The position numbers were made by a program, and so were the translations under genes. DNA of 64,000 nt from Leeuwenhoekiella sp. (GTDB taxonomy: Bacteria > Bacteroidota > Bacteroidia > Flavobacteriales > Flavobacteriaceae): the NCBI GenBank assembly GCA_002708845.1, contig PAPI01000018.1:62001-126000 (forward strand), read 5' to 3'. Below the pieces are notes generated by a model that made no database searches, was not told the DNA's origin, and was given only the letters and a program-made list of their open reading frames with translations. This document shows, in pieces, positions 47,601 to 55,533 of this stretch (its first letter is position 1; each line of letters begins with the position of its first letter).

Positions 47601-48664
47601 ATCTTCAAATTACTATCACTAATGACGGAAGGTTAATACCCTACCATCTGCAACAACGTATTTTTGAACCTTTTTATAGAGTTCCGGGTGAAGTAAAAAA
47701 TCTTGGTACTGGTATAGGTTTATCATTAGCCTACTCATTGACCGAATTGCATCAGGGTAAATTGCATTTTGAAACTCAAAACAACCTAAACACTTTTATT
47801 TTACGTTTGCCCCTGTATCAAAGAGAAGCTTTAAGCGCAGAACAAACACCTACTGCTTCACTAAATCAAACAGACACATCTTTAGAAAGAAACTTTAAAA
47901 AAAATACACCCTGCCTACTTGTGGTTGAGGATAATCTGGAACTTTCAGATTTTATTTATTCTGAACTATCCAGAAGCTATAATATTATTTCCGCTTCGAA
48001 TGGATCAAAGGCTCTTGAGCATCTGGAGGGAAATAACATTCAATTGATACTTAGTGATATCATGATGCCGGTGATGGATGGTATTGAGCTCTGTAAACAG
48101 GTAAAAGAAAATCCCAAGACCAAACATATTCCAGTAATTCTTTTAACTGCAAAAAGTGCCTTAAACGCCAAAATAGAAGGACTCGAATCAGGCGCTGATG
48201 CCTATATTACCAAGCCTTTTTCTATGGATCATCTTTTGGTTCAAATTTCAAATTTGTTAACGAACCGAAAGACTATATTAGATCATTACAGCAACAGTCC
48301 CCTCGCCCATTTAAAATCCCTTTCACTATCTGCCTCAGATCAGGATTTCATTTCCAAACTGGATCATATTATTGAGTCCCATATGAAAGATCCCAATCTT
48401 AATGTAGAATCGCTTGCAAAATTCATGAATATGAGTAGATCTACTTTATATCGTAAAGTCAAAGAATTATCAGAAGTTAGTCCAAATGAACTGATTAATA
48501 CGACTAGGCTAAAAAAAGCCGCTTTTTTATTAAAAACCACTGATAAAAAAATCTTTGAAATTGCGGAAGATGTGGGTTATCGCTCTCAAACAAGTTTCGG
48601 CCGTAACTTCCAAAAACAGTTCAAGAAAAGTCCGTCAGAGTTTATCAATGATTCCAAACACTAG
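44675..48664 (+). CDS. Hybrid two-component system sensor/regulator (HTCS)
   Basis: A 1329-residue one-protein two-component system. The start at 44675 is kept, but Met at 44726 (MRGLCIILIHFVLFSVFSQ) gives a more compact signal peptide. A periplasmic sensor with many two-component propeller repeats (for example GFMWFGTKDGLNRFDGYNY, GNIWIGTEDAGLNRLNP, NRLWISTENGLNLL) runs to about 700, then a Y_Y_Y domain, a transmembrane helix near 779-803, the histidine kinase (FFTNIAHEIRTPLTL, His near 840; NLYSNAVKYSN; GTGIGLSLAYSL), a receiver domain (LILSDIMMPVMDG, Asp near 1128) and a C-terminal AraC HTH. It senses an oligosaccharide and activates neighbouring genes, probably the GH43/GH5 and the second SusCD operons. 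Confidence 0.95.
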   Translation: MRRSDFRVYKFNNVLCSMRGLCIILIHFVLFSVFSQSRSFRNYQVEDGLSHNSVITMLQDHRGFMWFGTKDGLNRFDGYNYKIFQHNPQDSTSIGSNFIRCLYEHGEEIWVGTDTGLFIYDEKTEAFNLVTNTKDQPILDIESDLEGNIWFIASGNLHKYIPDSSNVEIYDQAYFSFLTKNKEGTLFVASQDAVYTYVAANNSLQKLVLNPANFTQPIITEIDASLFKDQLHIGTKDDGVLVYSLTQQKTSSLFNKDSKPLFVRDFLVKNSAELWVASESGLFIYDLETRDYQNLKKSYNNPYSISDNAIYCLVEDLEGGVWLGTYFGGVNYYPRPFTPFKRYFPRVGENSISGNAVREIKEDQYGNIWIGTEDAGLNRLNPKSGKFENYKPQNEGGNLSHYNIHGLLPRESELWIGTFEHGLDVMDIRTGNIIRHYGTGVEEGGLRSDFILYIYETTALDLYILTSQGVYKYLQNSDVFEPVKGFPETYHYTFLLEDHEGTLWAGTYWDGLYYYNPKTEAKGHYKFDRNDETSISSNVINGIFEDSKNRLWISTENGLNLLDRESGTFTRIRKHEGLPGNVTYALLEDQNSHLWISTSNGLVNYNPESGELKTFTKSNGLLSDQFNYSSFFKDKSGEMYFGSVNGLISFNPSTFTKNTYKAPIYITDILINNEKVTVNASESPLKKSISFTQELELNNEQSTFSLTFASLSYTAPEMTKYWYKLEGLNDNWISLGKNHEVNFTELPAGDYVFKVKALNSDGIWSEGDVKLSLEVLPPFFASKTAYALYIICIFLLIFSLLRYYHIYNRDKNNRRIQELENAKEKEIYQAKIEFFTNIAHEIRTPLTLIKSPLEKLLKNTYKSPEIPKNLGIMEKNTSRLLNLINELLDFRKTEMQHVKLNFSAVNISELLEETYLRFSPIIQEKGLNFTVIKPAEAIIAQVDEEAFKKILSNLYSNAVKYSNHEVSLKLERDDSHLQITITNDGRLIPYHLQQRIFEPFYRVPGEVKNLGTGIGLSLAYSLTELHQGKLHFETQNNLNTFILRLPLYQREALSAEQTPTASLNQTDTSLERNFKKNTPCLLVVEDNLELSDFIYSELSRSYNIISASNGSKALEHLEGNNIQLILSDIMMPVMDGIELCKQVKENPKTKHIPVILLTAKSALNAKIEGLESGADAYITKPFSMDHLLVQISNLLTNRKTILDHYSNSPLAHLKSLSLSASDQDFISKLDHIIESHMKDPNLNVESLAKFMNMSRSTLYRKVKELSEVSPNELINTTRLKKAAFLLKTTDKKIFEIAEDVGYRSQTSFGRNFQKQFKKSPSEFINDSKH

Positions 48665-48892
48665 CATATCAATGGATGTTTGAAATAAATAGAAAAGCAT
48701 ACTAAAATGTGCCTAGCTGAACATTAATAAACCTAATCGATTAATTTTTTTATCCGACTCAAAGTTCCATCCAATTAGTAAACAAGGTCAAGAGACATGG
48801 TTATTGAACTAGAATTAGTATCAATTATAAATATTCTTTCTTGCACTAAACTCTTTTATAAAAGAATTATTTCTGAATCTAAAATTATTAAA

Positions 48893-50905
48893 ATGATAAA
48901 AAAGCAGATAAGCTTATTGTTAGTCCTACTCTTAAACTTCTTTTTGCTAAAAAGTCACGCTCAGGAAAAAGATAACTATTGGAACATTTCTCCTTCAAAA
49001 AGCATTGTTTGGAATGTAAACACAACTGATTCCTATCCACATGCAGATAATATCGAAATGTCTGGAAAAAAGATTTCCGCAATAATTTACTACGATGTTA
49101 ATAAGGATAAAGAACTAAGTCTAAAGCGTGAAATTATATATCCGCAATTAAGAACTATTGAGGAAGATTGGAGAAAATACCGAGCATATTATAAGAAAGT
49201 CTACGCAGATGAAATTGAACCAACAATTTCAAAAGGAGGTTCTAATTTGGTATTCAAAAAAGTCGACTCTGTAAAGATTAATGGTAAAATTACTTTTTAC
49301 CATACTCCGGTACAGGAGATAATTCTTAAAAGAACCCTGTTTTCATCTATGAATCAAAGAGTATTTGTGGAAAATTGGGAATTAATAAATACGAGTGACA
49401 AAATAAAAGAATTACAGATCGGTAAGACAGATACGCTTGATCAACTGAGAGGATACAAGGGAAAGTACACCAGTCATGTTTATAATGATGCTGATAGCAC
49501 AATTAACCTGCTCCCCCACTCATCTTATAATTTCACGCTCTATTTTTCTGCAGCTATTGATCAAGAACCTATAAAAGGCTTTAAATACGAGGAAATTGAA
49601 AAGGAACGGAATCAATTTCTCCAAAAAATTGAAGAAAATCTTGTTTTAGAAACGTCAAATCCTGTAATAGATCAGCTTTTCTATTTTTCAAAAATACGTG
49701 CTTCTGAAAGTATTTTTGAGTCAAAAATGGGATTGGTACATTCACCCGGAGGAGGTAATTATTACATAGGTATTTGGGCAAATGATCAGGCGGAATACAG
49801 CGGTCCTTTCTTCCCTTTTTTAGGCTATAAAACGGGTATTGAAGCAGCAAAAAATGCCTATCTCATGTTCTTAAAAAATATTCCTGAAGATTCTTCTCCA
49901 ATATGCTACTCATTTGAGATTGATGGTGAGCTCCCCTCCTGCGGTAAAGACAGAGGAGATGCCGCTATGATCGCATACGGAGCGTCCCAGTTCTTACTAC
50001 GAAATGCTGATGAAAAGTTTGCCAAAAAGATATGGCCGTTAATTGAGTGGAGCCTCAACTATTGCCAAAATAACAGGAATAAAGAAGGGATTGTTTTATC
50101 AGAAACAGATGAGATGGAAGGCAGAATATCTACAGGAGAAGCAAACCTTTCAACAAATTCGTTGTACTATGGAGGACTACTAAATGCCTCATACCTTGCA
50201 AAAGAACTTGGTTTTCATAAGTTGTCTTCTCAGTATTTAAAGCGCAGTGTTGAAATGGCTAATGCTATCGAGGAGTACTTTGGAGACAACATAGAAGGCC
50301 TAAATACCTATCGTTATTTTAAAGGAAATACCCATCTCAGACATTGGATCTGTTTACCGCTGGTTATGGGAATCGAAAAAAGAGCGGAAGCAACTGCCAA
50401 TGCACTTCTCGAAAAACTTTGGACAGCAAATGGGGTTTTAGTTGAACTAAATCCCGGCTCAACTGAGCCCGATGTTTTTTGGGACAGAGGAACTTTATAT
50501 GCCTTAAGAGGAACCTTTAAAGCTGGATTATTTGATCAGTCTCTTAAAAAGTTAGTTGATTACTCAAATAAAAGACTATTAGGAGATCACGTACCCTACC
50601 CTATAGAAGCTTTTCCTGAGAATAATATGAAACACCTTTCCGCAGAGAGTGCTTTGTATTGTAGATTAATTATTGAAGGGATATTGTCATTTGAGCAAAC
50701 TGAGTTCAATTCTTTTAGTATTACACCACAACTAAATGAAGATCTATCCAATTTAAGTCTCAAAAATCTATATATCGGTAAAAACGCCATTTCAATTAAC
50801 CTGGAGTTGATACAAGATAAAATTGACACAAAAATTTATATAAATGGAGTTGAGCTTATTAACAAAATGGTCAAAGCCGGTGAAAAAGTGACTATTAAAA
50901 TATAA
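48893..50905 (+). CDS. Six-hairpin (alpha/alpha)6 glycosidase-like protein, secreted
   Basis: About 670 residues from 48893; the frame is open from 48797 but only the ATG at 48893 (MIKKQISLLLVLLLNFFLLKSHAQ) puts the signal peptide at the N-terminus. The N-terminal 260 residues look like a beta-sandwich; the rest has alternating helical segments and motifs such as HSPGGGNYYIGIWANDQAEY, DRGDAAMIAYGASQFLL, SETDEMEGRISTGEANL, LNTYRYFKGNTHLRHW and GSTEPDVFWDRGTLYALRG, as in six-hairpin glycosidases. The acidic residues in EIDGELPSCGKDRGD and DEMEGR are candidate catalysts. I do not recognise the precise family. It follows the HTCS and may be part of its regulon. Confidence 0.7.
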   Translation: MIKKQISLLLVLLLNFFLLKSHAQEKDNYWNISPSKSIVWNVNTTDSYPHADNIEMSGKKISAIIYYDVNKDKELSLKREIIYPQLRTIEEDWRKYRAYYKKVYADEIEPTISKGGSNLVFKKVDSVKINGKITFYHTPVQEIILKRTLFSSMNQRVFVENWELINTSDKIKELQIGKTDTLDQLRGYKGKYTSHVYNDADSTINLLPHSSYNFTLYFSAAIDQEPIKGFKYEEIEKERNQFLQKIEENLVLETSNPVIDQLFYFSKIRASESIFESKMGLVHSPGGGNYYIGIWANDQAEYSGPFFPFLGYKTGIEAAKNAYLMFLKNIPEDSSPICYSFEIDGELPSCGKDRGDAAMIAYGASQFLLRNADEKFAKKIWPLIEWSLNYCQNNRNKEGIVLSETDEMEGRISTGEANLSTNSLYYGGLLNASYLAKELGFHKLSSQYLKRSVEMANAIEEYFGDNIEGLNTYRYFKGNTHLRHWICLPLVMGIEKRAEATANALLEKLWTANGVLVELNPGSTEPDVFWDRGTLYALRGTFKAGLFDQSLKKLVDYSNKRLLGDHVPYPIEAFPENNMKHLSAESALYCRLIIEGILSFEQTEFNSFSITPQLNEDLSNLSLKNLYIGKNAISINLELIQDKIDTKIYINGVELINKMVKAGEKVTIKI

Positions 50906-50977
50906 GTTCAGCTAATATGAACACCCAAACCGATAACTGAAAGTGGGTTAATGAAAAGGCGGAATATCTAAATAGCC

Positions 50978-51160
50978 TCAATCCCTCCTCCCCTTGCGTT
51001 TCTTTCTCCAAATGATGTACAAAGCTATAAGTACCACGGGCAGGATGACAAAAACTATAAGATCAAAGGGTTCGTTGAAATCTACAGGAATGTTATCATC
51101 GGGGTTTTGAGTACCCGGTGGTAATTGAAAGATGGTAAAGAAGTTATAATAAAGTTTCAT
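50978..51160 (-). CDS. Small single-pass membrane protein
   Basis: A 60-residue protein: a Pro/Asp-rich N-terminal part (FQLPPGTQNPDDNIPVDF), one membrane helix (LIVFVILPVVLIALYIIW) and a basic C-terminus (RKKRKGRRD). The layout suggests the tail faces the cytoplasm. Short proteins with a PPGTPDPD-like motif and one helix are common in flavobacteria, without known function. Composition argues that it is a real gene despite its size. Confidence 0.55.
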   Translation of the reverse strand: MKLYYNFFTIFQLPPGTQNPDDNIPVDFNEPFDLIVFVILPVVLIALYIIWRKKRKGRRD

Positions 51161-51292
51161 TATTTAAAATTAAAACTTTTACCAATGTAGCTCTATTAAA
51201 GAAAGTACAAACTTCAGTCCAGCAAATAAATTTTTAAGCATTCTCTTATTAAAGGCTAGCGGAGACGATATAATCGTTGCTTAGACTTACTT

Positions 51293-51535
51293 TCAATTAA
51301 ATGATTCTCGGAACTGTGAAGGTGTAACCGCAGTTTTACATTTAAACAATTTGCTAAAAGATTGCCAATGCTCAAAGCCTATTTCATAGACAATTTGGCT
51401 TATGGATTGATTAGTAGTTGATAATTTTTGTTTGGCTTCGATGATCAATTTATCGTGAATATGTTGTTTTGTGCATATTATACCAGGCAGCTCGGGACCA
51501 AAATTTGAAATATGTGAAAAAGTAGGCGTAGACAT
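51293..51535 (-). pseudogene. C-terminal AraC-family HTH remnant
   Basis: An 80-residue frame that matches only the end of an AraC/XylS DNA-binding domain: HIHDKLIIEAKQKLSTTN, QSISQIVYEIGFEHWQSFSKLFK and AVTPSQFRESF. The effector domain and the first HTH are missing, and the same frame meets a stop codon a short way upstream near 51561. It is probably a decayed regulator, though a short independent product cannot be ruled out. Confidence 0.6.
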
Positions 51536-51718
51536 TATAGATAAAAAATACCATTTACTTTACACAAGTAGAAAAAGCTTTTCAGAACTATATGTAACGG
51601 TCTCATCCCATTCGCATTCAACAGAACTCTATTTTAAGAAGATGAAACATTCACAGGATTAAGAACTTAATGATTACTATCTTTAGACTACATTTGTAAA
51701 ATCCCTATATTTTTAAAA

Positions 51719-51964
51719 ATGTCAGAACCAAGAAAAATTTCAGATTACGAGCTATATCTTATTAGCGCATTAGCTCACGGAGCCAAAGTTTCAGATTTAC
51801 CAGTTATTCTGGGCTATTTTGGATTTAGTGCCCATTCAATGGGAAGCATTGAGAAAAAACTTAAAACCTTACGCAAAAGCCAGGGTTGCACCACAAATAT
51901 GCAACTGGTATATGTTTTGCGAAAAAAAATTATCGCCGTAGATATTGAGAAAGCGCTGAGCTAA
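51719..51964 (+). CDS. Small stand-alone HTH protein (LuxR/NarL-like fold)
   Basis: An 81-residue protein: ISDYELYLISALAHGAKVSDLP, YFGFSAHSMGSIEKKLKTLRK and NMQLVYVLRKKIIAV resemble the spacing of the four helices of a LuxR/NarL-type output domain, with no receiver domain. It is preceded by an AT-rich leader. Small proteins like this in flavobacteria are usually uncharacterised; a DNA-binding role is only suggested. Confidence 0.55.
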   Translation: MSEPRKISDYELYLISALAHGAKVSDLPVILGYFGFSAHSMGSIEKKLKTLRKSQGCTTNMQLVYVLRKKIIAVDIEKALS

Positions 51965-52055
51965 TTCAAGATTTCAAATCAAAATCTACTGATTTGGTTT
52001 TTTTAAAGCATCTCTTGATTCTTTTTCGATTAGCGTTTTTTCAGCAATAAATCAC

Positions 52056-53180
52056 TTATTTGGTCAATTGATCCATAGTTGCTATTGTTCTAAATCCAGT
52101 ATGATCTGAAGAAGAATCGAGAGTTTGCCCCATTCGGGCAGAAATACGATAACTCGCACAATAGGATTCATCGCATAAAAACGATCCTCCTTTAATAACC
52201 TTTTCCTGTTGGTAGGGGTTTTCAGGATTGTAGGACTGTGCCGGCCCTTTTGGATTGCGCACTACGTTACCTGCAAGGCTCTCGTAATAATTTATAGAAA
52301 ACCAGTCTTGCGTAAGCTCCCAAACATTACCAGCCATATCATATATTCCTAAAGAATTAGGATCAAAAGAGGCAACCGGAGCTACATAGGAGAATCCGTC
52401 TTCTTTCAGATTTTTGTTTGGAAAATCTCCTTGCCAGGTATTTGCCTTTTTAGTTAATTCACTCTCATCATCACCCCAGGTGTAGATCCCACCGTGCATT
52501 TTACCATGAGCAGCAGCCTCCCATTGAGCCTCTGTGGGTAACTTACGATTAGCCCACTCACAATACGCCAATGCATCTTCATAAGTAATGTGCACAACGG
52601 GATAATCGTCCTTACCTTCAATAGACGTATCGGGCCCCTGAGGGTGCTTCCAATTGGCTTCTGTTTTCCACTCCCACCATTGTGCATAATTTCGTAAATC
52701 AGTTATTCCTTCAGCCTTTCTGTTGAATATTAAAGAGCCGGGTTGCAGGATGCTATCTGCCGGTTTTGGAGTTCCGGGAGGTAGATCTTTTTTCATTTCT
52801 TCCCAATCTACAGGACGTTCTGCTACGGTTACATATCCCGTTTCATCAACAAATGCCTCAAACTGAGCATTGGTAACTTCAGTTTTATCAATAAAAAAAC
52901 CATCCACTTCAACCGGGTGTGCAGGTTTTTCACGAGGTAAGGCCAGGTCATCATCCGCAGTTGCCCCCTGTGTAAAACGAATACCCGAAACCCAAACCAT
53001 TCCTTCAGGGGTTTTTATCGTGTCTGGTTGCTCTACCAATAATTCCAGTTGTTTTTGCTTTGTAGTATTGGAGGTTGTTTTAGTATTTGCTGAATTTTGC
53101 TTTTCTTCTTTACACGAAATACAAGCAAGCATCGACCATATTAAAACAGCCAAAAAAGTTCTATATCTATTAAAAGGCAT
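52056..53180 (-). CDS. Formylglycine-generating enzyme (FGE/SUMF1) family lipoprotein
   Basis: A 374-residue lipoprotein (LIWSMLACISCKEEK) with a complete FGE-sulfatase domain: GMVWVSGIRFTQG, HPVEVDGFFIDKTEVTNAQF, WKHPQGPDTSIEGKDDYPVV, RKLPTEAQWEAAAHG, GIYDMAGNVWELTQDWF and KGGSFLCDESYCASYRISAR near 330-348. The two Cys in LCDESYC match the copper-binding active-site pair of genuine FGE, which oxidises a Cys of sulfatases to formylglycine. Many bacterial relatives lack these Cys, so true FGE activity is plausible. As a lipoprotein it would act outside the cytoplasm. No sulfatase gene is in the window. Confidence 0.88.
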   Translation of the reverse strand: MPFNRYRTFLAVLIWSMLACISCKEEKQNSANTKTTSNTTKQKQLELLVEQPDTIKTPEGMVWVSGIRFTQGATADDDLALPREKPAHPVEVDGFFIDKTEVTNAQFEAFVDETGYVTVAERPVDWEEMKKDLPPGTPKPADSILQPGSLIFNRKAEGITDLRNYAQWWEWKTEANWKHPQGPDTSIEGKDDYPVVHITYEDALAYCEWANRKLPTEAQWEAAAHGKMHGGIYTWGDDESELTKKANTWQGDFPNKNLKEDGFSYVAPVASFDPNSLGIYDMAGNVWELTQDWFSINYYESLAGNVVRNPKGPAQSYNPENPYQQEKVIKGGSFLCDESYCASYRISARMGQTLDSSSDHTGFRTIATMDQLTK

Positions 53181-53366
53181 AAAAGAAGTTTTTAATTTTT
53201 TTGGGAATATTGAAGTTGATTACTATAAATTTTAAAGGACTATGTATTCTGAAAACTAGGTTATCTATTATTTCTTGAAAAACGCTATTTCACAAATCTA
53301 CCTGAAATTTAATGTCTTAATTAAAATCTTCAAAGGATAGAAACCACTCGGTCAAGTTTGAAATTA

Positions 53367-54137
53367 TTATTGTTTGATATGAAAACAATCCTGAAGCATT
53401 TTGTATAACTCCGGATGCTGAACCCTCATTCTATTGGGTTGTTCAAAAAAATACTCTGATGCCACGGCAAAAAACTCAGCCTCATTGGTGCCGCCATAAT
53501 TACGTATATCAGAGTGATCTGCATTAATTTCTTCCATTTCTTTATGAATGCGCTTCAACCAGGGAACAACATAACTATGTTCGATCAATCGCTCAGGAAC
53601 TCCATCTGTAACTCCATCTACCTTATCTATAAGATGTACGAACTCGTGAATCCCCGTATTTTGCATATCGCGCTTGCGTTCAAATCCATCGTGTAAGGCC
53701 TTTCGGGATAAAATCATCTGATGTTCAAAACGGCCTGTCCCCACCATCCCAGCTATAAAACGCTCCTTCTCTGAAGAATCATAATTTAAATCTTCATTAA
53801 AGTGATCAGGATAAATCAATACCGTACTCAAATTGGTATAATGCCATTCATTAAAAGCAAATACCGGTATTACGGCACTTGCAGCAACCAGAACTGTGTC
53901 GAGCTCATCCGGGTCAAAACCAACACCTTCTAGATAGGTTTCACTTAAAAATGTCATCACGCGTTGTTGAAAGCGCTTCTGCTCAGCTTCAGGTAGTTCT
54001 TTATAGAAGTGCACGTGATCATTTAAGAGTTGATGCCAATGGACCGGAAAATCTGCTTTTTTTCTCGAGCGTGAACGGCTAAAGGAATAAATAACGAAGC
54101 CCATTAAAACTAATGCGACAGGTATTGCAATACTCAT
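53367..54137 (-). CDS. MtfA-like zinc metallopeptidase
   Basis: A 256-residue protein with an N-terminal membrane helix (IAIPVALVLMGFVIYSF) and a zincin motif NTGIHEFVHLIDKVDG near 163 (HExxH), with the family segments FLSETYLEGVGFDPDELD, VFAFNEWHYTNLSTVLIYP and ILSRKALHDGF. In enterobacteria MtfA binds the Mlc repressor and has peptidase activity; the role in Bacteroidota is not known to me. The N-terminal helix would anchor it in the inner membrane, the peptidase side being uncertain. It is transcribed alone, convergent with nothing. Confidence 0.85.
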   Translation of the reverse strand: MSIAIPVALVLMGFVIYSFSRSRSRKKADFPVHWHQLLNDHVHFYKELPEAEQKRFQQRVMTFLSETYLEGVGFDPDELDTVLVAASAVIPVFAFNEWHYTNLSTVLIYPDHFNEDLNYDSSEKERFIAGMVGTGRFEHQMILSRKALHDGFERKRDMQNTGIHEFVHLIDKVDGVTDGVPERLIEHSYVVPWLKRIHKEMEEINADHSDIRNYGGTNEAEFFAVASEYFFEQPNRMRVQHPELYKMLQDCFHIKQ

Positions 54138-54594
54138 AAATTACGAAGTAAATTATCTCAAGGTAAGCTCAGTGAGAGATTTATTAGAAAATATGTTATA
54201 GTTCAAGACAAGTCTCGAAAGCATTTAATCTCGATTATCGAGTAATAAGACAAGTTTAGGAAAAAGAACTGTATAAAAATACTTTAGACGTTTGAGCCTT
54301 TTAAAATTGATATATAAAAACGACTATAAGAAATCAATTTAAGTAGATTAATTCTGGTAAGTACTGTTTTTCAAAAACCTGAAAATAAAGCCTTTATTAA
54401 CTTTGAAATCAATTCTTATTTTTATGTTAAATTCTTTTTGGATTTATAAGTCATTTATTGATAAATTGTCACTGCTTTGTAATCCCATATAACACTTTTC
54501 TTTGTTCGGTCTGTGTACAGGATAATCATCAGTCTGGGTTTACGTTTGCCAATTCAAAATAGAATACTGGGATATAATCCGGGCAAACTCTGGA
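54138..54594. other. Intergenic region upstream of the respiratory operon
   Basis: About 457 bases between the divergent MtfA-like and cytochrome oxidase subunit II genes. It is AT-rich. The one structure seen is a short palindrome CTCGATTATCGAG at 54230-54242, which might be a regulator site. No RNA gene or credible small gene was recognised. Both divergent promoters should lie here. Confidence 0.45.
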
Positions 54595-55533
54595 ATGCTT
54601 ATGATTAAAAACTTTACTTCCATCTTCTGGACTAACACAGATGCTTCGACTAACCAACTCTATACCTATTTTGGTATAGCCGCTGGTTGCATTCTTTTTC
54701 TGGTTATATTTTTTACCTATTATTTTTCTAAAAAGTACCGTGCTAAACAACCGGATGAACTTCCTGAACAGAAGGAAATCAACCATAAATTTGAGTTGTT
54801 TATACTTATTCTGGCCATTTGTATTACCGCTTTTTTTCTAATAATGAGCATCAATACGATGCAGCAAATACAGGACATCCCTGAAAACCCCAAACCAGAC
54901 CTCGTAATTACAGGACACCAATGGTGGTGGGAAGCCAAATACCCGCAAAGTGGGGTTCTTACGGCAAATGAAATTCATATTCCGGTAGGAAAGCGCATTT
55001 TGCTTGAGGTTAATTCTGCAGATGTGATTCACAGCTGGTGGGTACCGGCACTGGGTCGAAAAATTGACATGATTCCCGGTCTTAAAAACTACATTTGGCT
55101 TTATGCGGATAAACCCAGGGAATATTTGGGAGCCTGTAGCGAGTTTTGTGGTATTGAGCACGCCCGCATGCGAATCCGTGTAGTCGCAGACACAGAAGAA
55201 GATTTCAAAAAATGGACCGAAAGTCAGTTAGAACCGGTTATTACTCAAGCTACGCCACTTTTTGATAAAGGAAAAGCGCTTTTTGAGCAAAAAACATGTA
55301 CCAATTGTCACGGCATAAATGGTACCCCGTTCTCTGAAAATATAGGACCTAATCTAACGCATTTTGGAAGCCGTAAACGCTTCTTAAGCGATATGAAACC
55401 GGTCACTCGGGAAAATTTAAAGGAATGGCTTACCAATCCACAAAATGTAAAACCAGGAGTTAAAATGCCTAATTTCATTTTTAACCCAGATGAAATAGAA
55501 GCATTGACTGAATATATATACAACCTGAAATGA
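54595..55533 (+). CDS. Cytochrome c oxidase subunit II with fused cytochrome c domain (caa3 type)
   Basis: A 312-residue protein with two N-terminal membrane helices (GIAAGCILFLVIFFTYYF and FELFILILAICITAFFLI), a cupredoxin domain with the CuA site (HSWWVPALG and ACSEFCGIEHARMRIRV, C-x3-C-x3-H-x2-M near 180), and a C-terminal haem c domain (KTCTNCHGING, CXXCH near 236). It accepts electrons from cytochrome c and passes them to subunit I. A second Met two codons in is an alternative start. It overlaps subunit I by 4 bases (ATGA). Confidence 0.95.
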   Translation: MLMIKNFTSIFWTNTDASTNQLYTYFGIAAGCILFLVIFFTYYFSKKYRAKQPDELPEQKEINHKFELFILILAICITAFFLIMSINTMQQIQDIPENPKPDLVITGHQWWWEAKYPQSGVLTANEIHIPVGKRILLEVNSADVIHSWWVPALGRKIDMIPGLKNYIWLYADKPREYLGACSEFCGIEHARMRIRVVADTEEDFKKWTESQLEPVITQATPLFDKGKALFEQKTCTNCHGINGTPFSENIGPNLTHFGSRKRFLSDMKPVTRENLKEWLTNPQNVKPGVKMPNFIFNPDEIEALTEYIYNLK

